A stretch of 64,000 bases of DNA. Source: Hyperoodon ampullatus. Lineage: Eukaryota > Chordata > Mammalia > Artiodactyla > Ziphiidae. This document shows, piece after piece, positions 48,656 through 60,450 of this stretch. The position numbers and the translations under genes were made by a program. The notes under the pieces were generated by a model, which was not told the origin of the DNA, ran no database searches, and saw only the letters and a list, made by a program, of their open reading frames with translations. Every line of letters begins with the position of its first letter. The stretch's first letter is position 1. Where the stretch lies: NCBI GenBank assembly GCA_949752795.1, contig OX457056.1, positions 205,283,654-205,347,653 on the forward strand, written 5' to 3'.

Positions 48656-49714
48656 GTAAGTTGGCTTTTTCTTTGCTTAAATGTTTATGAATAAAGAACA
48701 AGATGCTCTGGTCCAGAATACATTTTCATGGATGCAAGCCACCATTCCGCAGTTAAGTAAAGATTATTTCTCTGTAAAAAGAGAGAGAGAAAAGAAGAAT
48801 GGGGGAAGTGAAGGATGGGAAGGAAAGATGGAGAGATTAGGCGGAGAGAGACAGAGACAGAGAATCAATCCGGTGTTCAAGGATGGGAAATTGGCCCCAT
48901 CTTAATCCTAAATTTTTCTAAGACAGCAAATTGACCCCTTTAATGAAATGATGGCTGGGCCACTCATTGAGTCTTCACTAATATCATTCATTTGGTTGGC
49001 TGTTTGCCCACCAAGGTTTGGGTTTTGTTTGTTTGTTTGCTTGCTTTTGTTGTTGCTTTTTAACCACTCAGTCTTCAAGACTCCCACTGACCATATGTGG
49101 CCATCAGAAGGCTGCAGGTCAGGAAACAGAGCATGGCAGCAGACTCTGGGGTCATAGAGTTTGCCCAAGGTCATATTTTCCTTAGACAAAGTTGAAAGTT
49201 GAAAGGGTTTTGTTAACCTTTTGCTCAGACCTAGGCACTGGACTATAATAGTGAATAAAACATGGTCAATTCAAATGTAGAGATAAGTCTAATATGCAGC
49301 TAGTTCTGTGGTAGAGGCATGGCCAGCATTTCAAAAGAGCACAGAAAAAAGTGCAGTTCACTCTGTCCAGGCAAGTTCAGGCTTCACACACATTTGTGAT
49401 TCAGTAAATACTTGTGAACTATTAGAATAGTCTTTGGGGGGGATACTTGAACTCTGTTTTAAAGGATAAATAGTAGTTAACAGAGAGAGGATGATGTCTT
49501 TCAGGTAGAATGAACAGCGTGTGCAAAGCCAGGCTCAGTGGAAAGCACAGCATATTTGGGACATGGCAGTTTAGTGTAGCCAATCTATAGGTTATAAGGG
49601 CAGGTGTGAATGATGTTGAGCAGGGATGGATTGGTCAGTTTGTAAAGGGTCTGAGAAGCCAAAAGGGGTTTGACATATATCCCGTAGTCTCTGGGAAGTG
49701 TTCTTTCTTTATTA

Positions 49715-49798
49715 TATTGGGTTGGCCAAAAAGTTCGTTTCGGTTTTTCCGTCAGATGTTACAGGAAAACCCGAACGAACTTTCTGGCCAACCCAATA
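49715..49798. mobile_element. Mariner-derived hairpin MITE with TA target duplication
   Basis: Two arms of about 37 bases are near-perfect inverted copies (TATTGGGTTGGCCAAAAAGT on the left; TGGCCAACCCAATA on the right) around a short loop. TA flanks both ends (49713-49714 and 49799-49800). This matches the small mariner elements spread through cetartiodactyl genomes. No transposase is encoded. If transcribed it would fold into a long hairpin. Confidence 0.93.
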
Positions 49799-51479
49799 TA
49801 AGTAAAAATTTCTGACAATAGATTTATGTTTCAGACACCCATTCTGGTGGCAATACAGAGGATGGGCTCCAGAGGTGGGAAAGTGAATAGTGTAGGGGGA
49901 GATTTCACACAAGATGACCAGTTAAAAGGCTACTGTGATCCTGAAGAGGGACGATTCAAAGGCTGCTTAGGCGGTTGAACAATAGAATTGGTGACTAATA
50001 AAATGCAGTGTGGATGAGAGGGAGGGAGAAACTTTCAGATTTTAAGAGTAGGAAGGAGAGGGTTTTCCTTGCCATTGATCAAGATGGTGACTGTGTAGGA
50101 GAAACATGCTTGGGGACCAGTAATCATTTGGTCTTTTGAATGAATTTGGAGCACGTGAGAAACAACTGGATGAAGATAAGCAAGAGAGTTGAAGATATGG
50201 ATTGGGGATCAAGTGAGGTTTCCGTGGAAGGTAGCAATGTGGGAACTGAGGCTGTGGAGCTCTTTAGATCCCCCCACCCCACCCTGAGAGGGAGAGGGGC
50301 CAGGGCAGAGATGGATGCTGATGCTTCCCAAAGCAGAAGAGGAAGATCCAGGGAAGGACACGGAGAAGGAGCTGCCAGGAAGGAAGAAGCACAAATCAAA
50401 GAGAATGATATGAGAGCATTCCTGTGGGGAGCTGTCCACAAGAAGAACTTCACCTCACATCTTTTTATAAAGAGATTGTTCCTAGAGAGAGATGAAAATG
50501 CCATTGGTCCTGTATGCCTTCGACTGTGAAACATCCAGGATTGTGTGGGATTTTGTACGACTGGAGTTAGGCCCCTCCAAGGTCCCTAAGCAAGTGATGC
50601 ACCCTGAGACCCCTCTTCCCTGGGACACAGGGTCACACCAGCCACAACACTCATAGGCTCATCCCCTTCTCTCAACTGGGTGATTGTCTGACCTCAGTCT
50701 GGTCTCTGAGACTTACTAACCCTGGCTGGTTAGGATAAGGCCATCTTGCCTCCCAGTAGGAAACTGAGGCATCTGGCAAAGCCTCTTTAGGCTGCATGGG
50801 GATGCCTCCCCACTTTGGAGGGCTTTTCAGGCTTCTGACTGCCGCTTGCTAGTTCTCTGCAGGTTGGCACTCTCTCTTTCCTGCATCACATTCCTGAGCG
50901 TTAACTCCAATCTCTAGTTCCAAATAAGAATCAGAGCTGAGCTAATGGGAGACAACCCCTCCACTTCTATTCAATCCAGTGTCTATTCTTTCCTCCGGGT
51001 CAGGCATCATTTGAAACAATGAGGTAGCCACAGAGTTCGCCCCCCGACCCCCGGAATGTCTGGGCAAACATATAATAAGAAGTTATCAGAGAAAAGAATG
51101 TAGCAGACAGACATACTCATATGTTACTGTGGACATGATCTAAGTTCCTTTCATGGTAATCTGGAGGTGCTGGGGATGAGAGACTGACACGGAACAGGTC
51201 ACTGCAGGCGAGATAGTCAGGGTAGACTTCTTGGAGGAGGCAGGTGTTTCAGACAAGTCAAAAACTATATATATCGTATTTGGATTGACAGAAGAAGTTT
51301 TGTTCTGGATATAAAGACCTTCCAGAGACACACAGGAAAGAACAGGCCTACTCTTTACACAGGAGAACTCAGAGTTTTGTTTTCTTAAGGAATTTGCCTT
51401 CAGATGGACGCTTACGTTTAGTTTTTATCCAAAAACAATATAATCCTTTTACTAAACACTCAGGAATAGAAAAATTCTT

Positions 51480-52060
51480 TCACTACTTCAACATCTTAAC
51501 AGAACTTTTAGTGCTTTGTTTTATTTTTTATGTTTATTTTTTATTGATTTGTAACCAAAGAAATGTGAGGTAATAGATCAGAATACAGCTGTCATTAAGT
51601 GTTCTTCCACGTTGCCGCACTGTAGTAATTATCATCTTAATGGTAGTATAACCATTATTTACTTAACTTTTTTGAATATTTGAGTCTTTCCCATTTATCT
51701 GACATAAATAATGTTCTGAGTGTTTCTTCCTCCATATGGCTTTTCCTATATTTTGGATCATTTCTTTAGGACAAACACTCCAAGTTACAGTTACTGAATG
51801 AAGGGTCTGAATATTTTTATGACCTTCCAGTAAGTCTTTTGAAAACGAAATTGGCAATATGTATCAATTGTTAGTGCTGCCAGCAACAGTTGAGGAAACC
51901 TCTTAATTGAAGCCTCACCAGTATTAGTTACTGTAAGGTAACAAAAAATCCTGCTTTAGTAAGTGAAAACAAGAGCTGCTTTGCTCTTTTTTTTTTAATT
52001 TGCGTTTTCTCATGTTTGTTTATAACTTCTTATTCTTCACTTGCAGCCAGTCTGTTCATG
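51480..52060 (+). mobile_element. Old L1-like fragment
   Basis: TTTTTATTGATTTGTAACC, CATTTATCTGACATAAATAA and GACCTTCCAGTAAGTCTTTT, with the closing GTGCTGCCAGCAACAG text, resemble old L1 3' region. Boundaries approximate. Confidence 0.5.
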
Positions 52061-52392
52061 TTTTAGCCAGAAGCTCTAGTCCTCTTAGTGTAGAAAAATG
52101 GAAAATATGGGAGGAGCTTTTGCCAATACTGCCAGGAAACAATAGTTTGAAAATCATTTGTAGTAGTATTTTAGTTTCAGTACAAAGGTATATAAGAGCA
52201 GAGGAGGAAGTAAAACTAATAATTCTCTACCTAGCAGTTGGAGGGGAAAACAGGAAAGAAGCCTGGATATATATTGGAAACAGTGCCTTAAATGCTGCAT
52301 TTAAAAAAAATTTATAGTCCATATCCTTATTATTGACTTGGGGAAGGCTGGCTCCTCCAGGCCCCCATTCTTTGGTCTAAACATCTTTGCAG

Positions 52393-52524
52393 GTAACCAG
52401 CATCCCAGAAGAGCAGATCCTAGTTGCTGTGTTCCCTGGCCTCCCCACTTCCGCAGAGCTGTTCATCCTTCCCCCCAAGAACTTGACAGAGAGGAGGAAA
52501 GGCAATGAAGAGGACCTGGAACAA
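52393..52524 (+). CDS. SORCS3: SORCS3 coding exon (likely exon 23): membrane-proximal domain
   Basis: Acceptor CATCTTTGCAG and donor CAA|GTAAGT bound 132 nt, exactly 44 codons (about residues 1036-1079). It reads VTSIPEEQILVAVFPGLPTS, then AELFILPPKNLTERRKGNEE. NLT is an N-glycosylation sequon. The stalk part TERRKGNEE is charged and flexible; SORCS receptors are shed by metalloproteases in the extracellular stalk, though I cannot place the cut. Both flanking introns are phase 0, so skipping keeps the frame. The exon starts GTAACC right after CAG, which looks like a donor as well as an acceptor. Confidence 0.96.
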
Positions 52525-54286
52525 GTAAGTGAAAGAAAACTAACTTGGTAGGAGACTTGCCTCCACCTCATAATCTAAGGGGACACAAAGTATTTCCAGC
52601 CCAAAAGTGAGATGAGCCCTTTCCTATGGGTCCATCAGACTGTCACTCTTTGTCCAGCACCCAGGGCTTTGGAGAGCCATCAGCCTTACCCAGAATAAAC
52701 ACAAATGCATAAACACTGGAGCATTCAGCTACACAGGAAAGAAGAGTACCCCTGAAGTCATTCATTCCAACAGTTGCCATTCCTGCAACTTGCTCATGTC
52801 TCTCACCCAATGACTTGTTCTGGGGAAAAGAGATGGGGGAGATGAAGAGAGGAATTTGAGTTTCCCTGTCTATTTCTGGGGAAATGTGCTTCCTGTCTTT
52901 AAAGATCCTAGTCAATAGAAGTTCTGCTTCTAGGAAGAAAATGAACTGGTTTTAAACATGTGTCTTTGGAAAGAGATGGATTGCCTCATCTTGCTTTGAC
53001 TAAGGAAGCAGCATTCCCAAAAGGGATCGTGATTTACTGTCCTTATCAAATGGCATATAGTTCTTGTGATCTGCATACTAGCCTAGAAATGAAGTCAGTG
53101 GTGGTCCCATGGTTCTCCTTCTCTTCCTGCTCTTCCTGCTCTTGCTGGGGTCTTAATTGGCCGTGCTTTGCTTTACCCTTCCATGCTCCTGTGATGCTAA
53201 GTTAGAAGTAGAAATAAGTGAGAAGGAGGCTGCTAAAAATCAGTGTGGATCAAACACATTTGCTCCCATACGAGTTAATCATTGTACAGATGTCTTCTGC
53301 ATCCCTCTGCTACTCACCTGGCTGTCACCCCATCCCCACATCCATCCACAGTCCTCTGAGAGCTGCACAGATGCCATCATGGTCAGTTTCTCTGGAAAAT
53401 GAAGTGGATCCTTTCATTGCAGGGCTGATATTGAAATTGGCCAGATATAAATTCAGCTTCTCAATGCATACATCACTTTTACAAGACCTCTTTACTCTGA
53501 AATAGCAAGTGGCATGTGTGAACTATATTTGGAAGCTACAATATCCATCCATTTAGATAAATAGGTAATTACGGTGATGAATAGCAGCTGTGATATTAAG
53601 GCGCGTACAGCGAGATAAGAGTTAGGGACAACAGCCTCAGTCTGCCTCAGCTTTCATGTGGGAATTACACAGTGATGAAATCGATGTTACGTGTTCTGAG
53701 ACTTGCTGGGGAAAAGTAAAGAGGAAGAATTATCCCTAAAAAGGAGGCAGCTTCTCCTTTAATGTTTGCCTCCCATTGTCTCTAAAAGAGAAACAGCAGA
53801 GGAGTGGGCTGGGGTGTATGCGCCTGCTTTAATCCTGGCAGGGACTTCTCTACCCTGTGCATATTGCTTGTTCAGATTAAAGAACTAACGGTTGGTCAGT
53901 TGACTTTCTTTCATTGGGACCCACAACAGGTCTCTCTATGGAAAGTTATACAGGCTTAAAAGGCACTGAACTGGGAGTTGAATGGAACCTCTATGTCTGT
54001 TGTCAACTCGAATTCACTAGGTGACTGTGGACACTCCTCTCTCTGTTTCACTCTCCTCTCCAGTATAAGCAAATAATACCAGCTGTGTCCTTGGCTTCAC
54101 AGGGCTCTAGGGGCTGGGAGAACCAAATGGATAAAAATGTTCCAAAATCCTGTCCTCTGAGTGAACATGGTCATTTTTTGCCTATTGACCCTGGTTTCTT
54201 ATTCCATGAGGGAGCATCGTCACATGACATTTCTTCCCATGCAGCCTCTCTCTCTCTTTCTCTCTCTCTCTTTTTTTCCTCCCCAG
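52525..54286 (+). other. SORCS3: Intron (1,762 nt, phase 0)
   Basis: No repeat stands out. About 53560-53780 has several CpG sites (GGCGCGTACAGCGAG, TTACGTG) that are unusual in an intron and may mark conserved sequence. It ends in a 40-base pyrimidine tract. Confidence 0.87.
54245..54284 (+). promoter_or_regulatory. 40-base uninterrupted polypyrimidine tract before an acceptor
   Basis: Forty consecutive C/T, largely (TC)n then T7, lead to CCCCAG at the exon starting 54287. Most of the tract is a microsatellite. Such tracts bind U2AF and PTB. Confidence 0.92.
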
Positions 54287-54386
54287 ATTGTAGAGACGCT
54301 GTTTAATGCTCTAAACCAAAATTTGGTCCAGTTTGAGCTGAAGCCAGGGATTCAAGTCATTGTGTATGTCACACAGCTGACTTTAG
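54287..54386 (+). CDS. SORCS3: SORCS3 coding exon (likely exon 24): membrane-proximal domain end
   Basis: The acceptor is a very long pyrimidine tract ending CCCCAG; donor TTAG|GTGAGT. The 100 nt are 33 codons plus one base (about residues 1080-1112): IVETLFNALNQNLVQFELKP, then GIQVIVYVTQLTL. It closes the membrane-proximal domain just before the transmembrane helix. G runs begin about 22 bases after the donor (GTGGGGTTGGGGGGGGA). Confidence 0.96.
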
Positions 54387-55355
54387 GTGAGTGCCTGTTG
54401 GGATTCGTGGGGTTGGGGGGGGATGAGTATGGTGCTCTGATATCCTGGAGAGAAAAGGGAGGAGATAGTTACCAAACACTTTTCCATAAATGCCCGTAAA
54501 TGGCTTTGTGTGGTGATGGCAAAGAAAGATCAATCACATCTTTCTGGAGGCTTCCTGTTAAGGTGGCAAGAAGACTTCCTTAGAAGCGGCTTTGCTATTG
54601 AATTCCTGGATGATCTTGGGGAAAAACCTACAATTTCTTTGGGCTTTGGACTTTATTATGTTTTTTTATCTATAACAGTTGGGGTTATATGAGGTAGTCC
54701 TCAGGCTTTCTTAATTTCTATGATTCTCTGATTCAGTGAATCTTGGTTGGAAGACTAGATCAAATAACCTTAAAACTGTCTTTGATTTATAATGTGTAAC
54801 TCTTAAATAGAAAAAGTGACCAGCTCTAGGTGGTTGATTTGTGAAAGGAATAAAAAAAGGCATGTCCCATTGGGCATCCACCTCTGGCTCTCTGGAAAAG
54901 CCTATGTGCTAAACGTTTCTAATTAATAAAAACTTTTCAGATGAGGAGATTCCAAATGTACCCATCCAGCAGTGTTTTACCACAACCGTATAGAGGAAGA
55001 GATTGAAACACTCCATCAGTGTTTAATCCAGAGTTCCCCATGGGCCACCTATAATCATGTTGACAGGCAATCGGGCTGTCTAAGAGAAAGAACATTCAAG
55101 CCCTATTCCTACTCCCCTTAGCTGCGTACAGTTTACACAAGGAGCAGCAAGTTTCCCCAGGCAGAGCAGATCCCTAAGAAGCTGTAGATCAGGGGTACCA
55201 TTCTCATCATTGAAGCCAAGCTCCCTCTGCCCAGATAGCATGTAGGACAATTGGAGGCTGGGTATAAGGATGGAGACCAGCTGGCTTCCTTTCTGCAATG
55301 GATACTCCCTCCAGCTAATAGCTTCCAAGTGAGCAAGTCTGTTCTTTCTTCCTAG
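54387..55355 (+). other. SORCS3: Intron (969 nt, phase 1)
   Basis: Short intron with no recognised repeat. A G-rich patch follows the donor. Confidence 0.9.
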
Positions 55356-55461
55356 CTCCACTGGTGGACTCCAGTGCTGGGCACAGCAGCTCAGCCATGC
55401 TTATGCTCTTGTCAGTGGTGTTTGTCGGCCTGGCTGTGTTTTTGATCTACAAATTTAAAAG
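55356..55461 (+). CDS. SORCS3: SORCS3 coding exon (likely exon 25): transmembrane helix
   Basis: Acceptor TTCTTCCTAG and donor AAAAG|GTATGT bound 106 nt: two bases completing Ala, 34 codons, then two bases of an Arg codon (about residues 1114-1147). PLVDSSAGHSSSAMLMLLSV leads into VFVGLAVFLIYKFK. About 19 hydrophobic residues (AMLML to FLIY) form the single membrane-spanning helix, followed by the basic stop-transfer KFKRK that continues in the next exon. This orients the protein as type I. Confidence 0.97.
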
Positions 55462-56129
55462 GTATGTGCTACCATCACTCAGTTTTAATCGTGGGGCTAG
55501 ATTCATGGGAGCTGATTCCTCCTGTAACTGACTAAACTCATCCTAAATAGGTGATGTTAACTGTCCCTGAAGCTCTGCTTGGCATTGGTGGAGAACAGGA
55601 ATGGTTTAGGGTCAGGGAATAAAGGAGCTTAAGAATCTGAACGCTCTCCAGTTTATAATTATGTTGAGTTAGGAAAATGAGTGGTAGCCTATGAAATCAG
55701 TTAATTCTCTTCAAGAGAAGTTTGAGGGGTTTTCAAACCTCACCTAAGTTTCTAAAGTAAGGTCTCAAATATTTAAGAGATCTTTTTCTACAGCTTACCA
55801 CCCATTCAGGGTGGTTAAGTGGAGAAAATGCAGCTGAAATCTGATTATGCATATATGCACACACACATATTTTCTTACCTTGTATTACTGATATCCAACA
55901 TCTCTGTTTAAATTTGCATGCCAAAATATACAATTTTATACTCCTCCCTATTTTTCCTGTTTATAGAGGGAAATTGATCAGGAAAACCAAACCCCACATG
56001 TATTCAAAAGTTATTTTTGAAGGCCAGAGGTGGGGTGATGTAATAGGATACTTATTAAAAATGAGAAATTGAAATCAATAATTCTGTACCGTTATTTGAA
56101 TAATGTAATACATCTAACAAGAGATATGC

Positions 56130-56335
56130 TGGTTAAGAGTATGAACTCGAAAATCAGACCCAATCTTAACTTTCAACATTTGCAACCTTAGGCAACTGAA
56201 TTTGCCTCTCTAAGCCCTCATTTCCTAATGTGTAAAATGGAAAAACAATAATACTTTGTAGGTTTGCTATATGTTTTCAAGGTAATAATATCTATATCTA
56301 GTACATAATAAAAAATCACAAAAGCTAAACTGCTA
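56130..56335 (+). mobile_element. MIR-like element
   Basis: GGTTAAGAGTATGAACTCG, the middle TTGCCTCTCTAAGCCCTCAT and GTGTAAAATGGAAAAACAAT are MIR core words. Confidence 0.65.
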
Positions 56336-57355
56336 TAAATAACATGCCTCCCAAAGGCTTCTCCTGTATTACAAATTGGCACATAGTAGGGCTCAGATAT
56401 ATCAGTGGCATAGAAATGTGCTTCATAGGAAGCCTGGGTAAAGTAAAAATATCATTAATTATTGTCACATGAGTTTTGAATGTATAACTTGGTCCTGGGA
56501 GTTTTTCTAGACTCTGAAGGTAATGCTTTTAGATTTTGGAAGATATCAGTGGTAAAGGTGCTTCACTCTACCTCCCCCGCCCCCAGCCCCCATCAGCTCT
56601 CCTCTAGTGGATTTCTCAGGCTTAAAAACACCAGTTTTACTCAATAGACATCTCAGCATTAGCCAAAACAGCAGGAATTCTTAAACACTCTCCACTAGAA
56701 GGACAGAGTGGGGTTTACCTTTCTATTCAATTTATAGACCAGTTATGTGAGTTCACATCCTCTTGGATCAAGATGGGTCAACCCACCTGCCGTGTTCCCT
56801 TTGAAGAAGGGGAAAAGCCTTCATATCCAATGAGCGAGGAAAGATTCAGTATAGAAACAGTCTGGTCAAAGCAACACCCATTTATGGGTGTACTTCAGTT
56901 ACACACAAAGCACACTTTTGTTCATTCAAGGATTTGGTTGTGGGGAAGCCTGGTGGTTGCTGGGACTTGAAGATCAATTAACCCAAATGTATCACCTTCT
57001 GGCTCCTAGACCTGCATGCTCGCTGAGGACCAGGGCCAATAGAAGTCCTGCAAAGAGGTATTTGTGTCAGGTGCCTCCAAATTAAGTCAGATCTGCCCTG
57101 TGACTTAGAAAGTTTTCTGCTCTCTTGTAAATGTTGCTAAACTCCATAGATAGTCAACTTACTAATGTCATCATCTCTTAATGTGCAGACTTTAATACTT
57201 GAATCTATGCCAGTTAATGGCATCTCTGAATTATTCTACCTCTATTGTCCCCAAATATCAGCCAACCCTTTCTATGTCCCTAGCAGGGAATCGGGATACA
57301 GGAAACAAATACTAGTCAAACTGGATAAACGGTTTGAGTCAAGAGTAACCAATCA

Positions 57356-57557
57356 GGCTTCCCTGGTGGCGCAGTGGTTGAGAGTCTGCCTGCCGATGCA
57401 GGGGACACAGGTTCGTGCCCCAGTCCGGGAAGATCCCACATGCCGCGGAGCAGCTAGGCCCGTGAGCCAGGGCTGCTGAGCCTGCGCGTCTGGAGCCTGT
57501 GCTCTGCAACGGGAGAGGCCACAACAGTGGGAGGCCCGTGTACCACAAAAAAGGAAA
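57356..57557 (+). mobile_element. CHR SINE
   Basis: CHR head GGCTTCCCTGGTGGCGCAGT to a short A-rich tail after GTACCAC. A perfect 15-bp direct repeat AAGAGTAACCAATCA lies at 57341-57355 and 57558-57572. The A tail is short and mixed with GG. Confidence 0.96.
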
Positions 57558-57797
57558 AAGAGTAACCAATCATCAGTTACCTCTTCTCTTCCAGTCACCT
57601 TTTCTGGACGTTTTCCTCCCGGTGCCCAAGCCCTTTGGCTGAGGTCCTTTTGGATCTCCCTTTGTTTCTTTGGTCTCCTTTCCCTCCTCACCACCTGGAA
57701 CTCCAGTGATGGCTGTATGGAGGGTGCATAGCTTGCTGACAAGTAAAGGTCAGGTTCTTATCCATGATTCCTAGAGTCTCCTCTGCTTCTTTCATTT

Positions 57798-57965
57798 CTG
57801 TCCAATAGAACTTTCTGCAAAGATGAAAACACTCCATAATCTATACTGTCCAATACAGTAGCCACTGGTATGGTGGAAAAACTGAATTTTAAATTTTATT
57901 TAACTTCAATTAATTCAAATTTAAATAGCTACAGCTGACTAGTAAACACTTTGATGGCACAGGCT
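57798..57965 (+). mobile_element. hAT-type nonautonomous DNA element
   Basis: TGTCCAATAGAACTTTCTGC at the left and GTCCAATACAGTAGCCACTG then TTTAACTTCAATTAATTC follow the same family as 20399-21024, here without an L1 inside. Confidence 0.65.
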
Positions 57966-58580
57966 AGGGAAAGGGTAATTCTGTTTCTGTTTCCAGATCA
58001 CTGGCTGTGCTGTTTTCAAACCCCAAAACTTTCTCTCTACCATCTCCAGCATTAATTCATTAAGCCATTAATTTATTCAGTGAACATTTATTGAGCACCT
58101 GCTGTGTGCCAGGCACTGAAAACAATCTCAGTGTCCCAAGTAGTCACTTAATAGAGGAAGATAGGATTATTTAAAGGAATCTTGGGGATCATGGTAACTC
58201 TATTCTCCTTCCTCTGTTAAGTGACCACATTTGATCTTATTCTTGGATAGTGACTGCTATTTTGTGATGTCTTAGGCAATATAATTAAAAATCATTTTGA
58301 GATGGCTTTTATTTTCTGAAAACTCTTCCTAACAAGACCTTCTTTCTGTACTATAGATTTGTTTTTTCTTATTATCCAAGAAAACTTTTGAAATTTTATA
58401 TTTCTTCCAGTCTTTTTTCAGTAAGGCTTTCATCACAGTGCAAAGCCTACTTTGCTTTCTCTAAATTCCTCCCACGGACTTCTAATACTTAATCACAGTT
58501 GGAAATAACAAATAAAAACTGAAATTTATATAGGTGACTTGGATTGATCCATCTTACTCCTCTTATTAAAATTTACATGA

Positions 58581-58770
58581 GGGCTTCCCTGGTGGCGCAG
58601 TGGTTGAGAGTCCGCCTGCCGATGCAGGGGACGCGGGTTCATGCCCCTGTCTGGGAAGATTCCACATGCCGTGGAGCGGCTGGGCCCGTGAGCCATGGCC
58701 GCTGGGCCTGCGCGTCCGGAGCCTGTGCTCCACAACGGGAGAGGCCACAGCAGTGAGAGGCCCGCGTACC

Positions 58771-58797
<27 letters not shown>
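58581..58797 (+). mobile_element. CHR SINE
   Basis: Full-length CHR with a long A tail. A 13-bp direct repeat AAAATTTACATGA lies at 58568-58580 and 58798-58810. Confidence 0.96.
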
Positions 58798-58804
<7 letters not shown>

Positions 58805-59879
58805 ACATGAATGTATAGCCCAAGACATGCCTCTAAATCTCATTTCCCACCTTTCTTATCTGCAAAAGCAGGGTTTAGTCTTGACTTTTTGTCTCAACGG
58901 TCCTACAAGTGGATGCGTTAAGAAATAAAAAGCAATTTGAAAAAAATTTTAAATGCTGCAAGTTGTGACATAAAATTCATTCCCTTCCAACCATCTATTA
59001 AAAATATTGAAAAAATATGCCCATTTTCAGAGATTAAAATAAAGTGAACAGTCTTTATAAGGGCAAATTTATCCAAATCCTCACAGGTATCAATCATTAA
59101 AAAAGCAGGAAAGGGGAGGCAGTGACCTCTGGCTACAGCTCTGAAGTACCCAGACTTGTGTGATCAGGAATGGTTTGACTGCCCCCAGCACCTAATAAAT
59201 ATTACAGTTGATCCCAATGTTCATGAGTAATATGTACTTTTATGACTAGAAGAAATCTAAGTCGTTTGGCTGCCTTTCTGTTTAGATAAGAAGAAAGTAA
59301 GGGCCAGCATGAAATTTTAATTACACACATTTAGAGAGCCTGCAGTTTGCTGCCTCACATAGAATCTCTTCACTTAAGGTTCTTGTAAATTATAGTAAGC
59401 TGGTTTAGACCAGTAGGAGTCAGGAGGATACCTCCCTTAATGTATGGAAAGCAACCATTAAAAACATGAAAACTGGACGTAAATGAAAAGTAGAAACTGT
59501 CCATGTTTTAAACATCTTTTGGGATCTTTCCTTCCAAATTAGCTATGGAAGACCTTATTAAATGCCTCACATTCTACCTCATTGTGGGGTTAGAGCAGGG
59601 AAGGGAATGTAGATGCTTGAAAATACCACTGGTTGGCACTAGGGCAACAGAGTGATTCCGCACAGAATGTTCTGGTTTGGGGTAGGTGTCAGATGTCTCA
59701 GGTTTTAATAACATCTCTGCCAGTAATCAGCTTCATGAAATGTCTGGACTTCGGACCAATTTCCCCCTCATTTAATGAGGTAAGAGAGGGCTCTTCTACC
59801 TGTAAAATTCTAAGATAAAAGTGTGGTCTTTTTGTTTGAGAACATAATATATGAAAATAAAAAGAGCATAGGCTTTGAG

Positions 59880-60030
59880 GTCATTTATTCATTTATTTGA
59901 CAAATACTGAACGTAAACCACATGCCAAGCACTGTGCTAAGTTAAGTGTAGAGCAGTGAAAATGGAAAATGTAGACCTTGCAGACATGGGGCTTTTTGTG
60001 GGAGAGAAAGACAGACAGAAAACAAGTCCA
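59880..60030 (+). mobile_element. L2-like fragment
   Basis: TCATTTATTCATTTATTTGAC, CCAAGCACTGTGCTAAG and GAGAGAAAGACAGACAGAAAAC are LINE-2 3' words. Related remains continue weakly to about 60220. Confidence 0.5.
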
Positions 60031-60243
60031 CACACATAGCCTATTCCATCACCCTAAACCAACACCCTATTCGTTTCTTTCATAGACACCATCCCATAAT
60101 TACATATTTATGATGGGAGAGAGTGGGTGGTCAGGAGAGGCCTCTCAGAAGTGACATGTAAGCCAAATTCTGAAGGACAAGAAAGACACCGTCACGAGAA
60201 GAGTAGAAGGAGGTATATTACAGAGGGAACAGTTGATTCAAAC

Positions 60244-60266
60244 CTCGTCCCCAAGGTGGGGACGAG
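60244..60266. other. Perfect 9-bp GC-rich inverted repeat
   Basis: CTCGTCCCC, loop AAGGT, GGGGACGAG form a perfect stem-loop. No T run follows and it lies deep in an intron, so no function is assigned. Confidence 0.8.
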
Positions 60267-60304
60267 TCTGATGTATCAGAATCTTGAAACTCAAAAGTTT
60301 GGGT

Positions 60305-60450
60305 TTCAGACCAGCAGCATCAGTACCACCTGGGTACTAGGCAGAAATGCAGAATTTCAACCCATCCAGTTCAGGCCTATAGAGTAACAAATGCATTTTA
60401 ACAAGAACCTGGTGAGGCATAAGCATATTGACGTTTGAGAAGCGCAGGAT
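60305..60450 (-). mobile_element. MER5A-like element, minus orientation
   Basis: CAGACCAGCAGCATCAGTAC, CACCTGGGTACTAGGCAG and GCAGAATTTCAACCC, ending TTGAGAAGCGCAG, read as the reverse complement of MER5A. Confidence 0.65.

Larger units (their letters stand above)
48656..52392 (+). other. SORCS3: Intron (3,737 nt, phase 0)
   Basis: Holds a mariner hairpin element (49715-49798), an A/G-rich stretch (about 49990-50420), and an L1-like old fragment (about 51480-52060). The overlapping frames at 50124-50534 are not supported as genes. The rest looks single-copy. Confidence 0.87.

Noticed and set aside
50124..50534. Overlapping frames of 129 and 136 codons on both strands
   Set aside because: The composition follows an A/G-rich low-complexity stretch. 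No known family, and they lie within an intron of SORCS3.
60244..60266. GC-rich hairpin as a terminator or RNA gene
   Set aside because: Deep intron position, short stem, no T run and no neighbouring gene end; likely chance.
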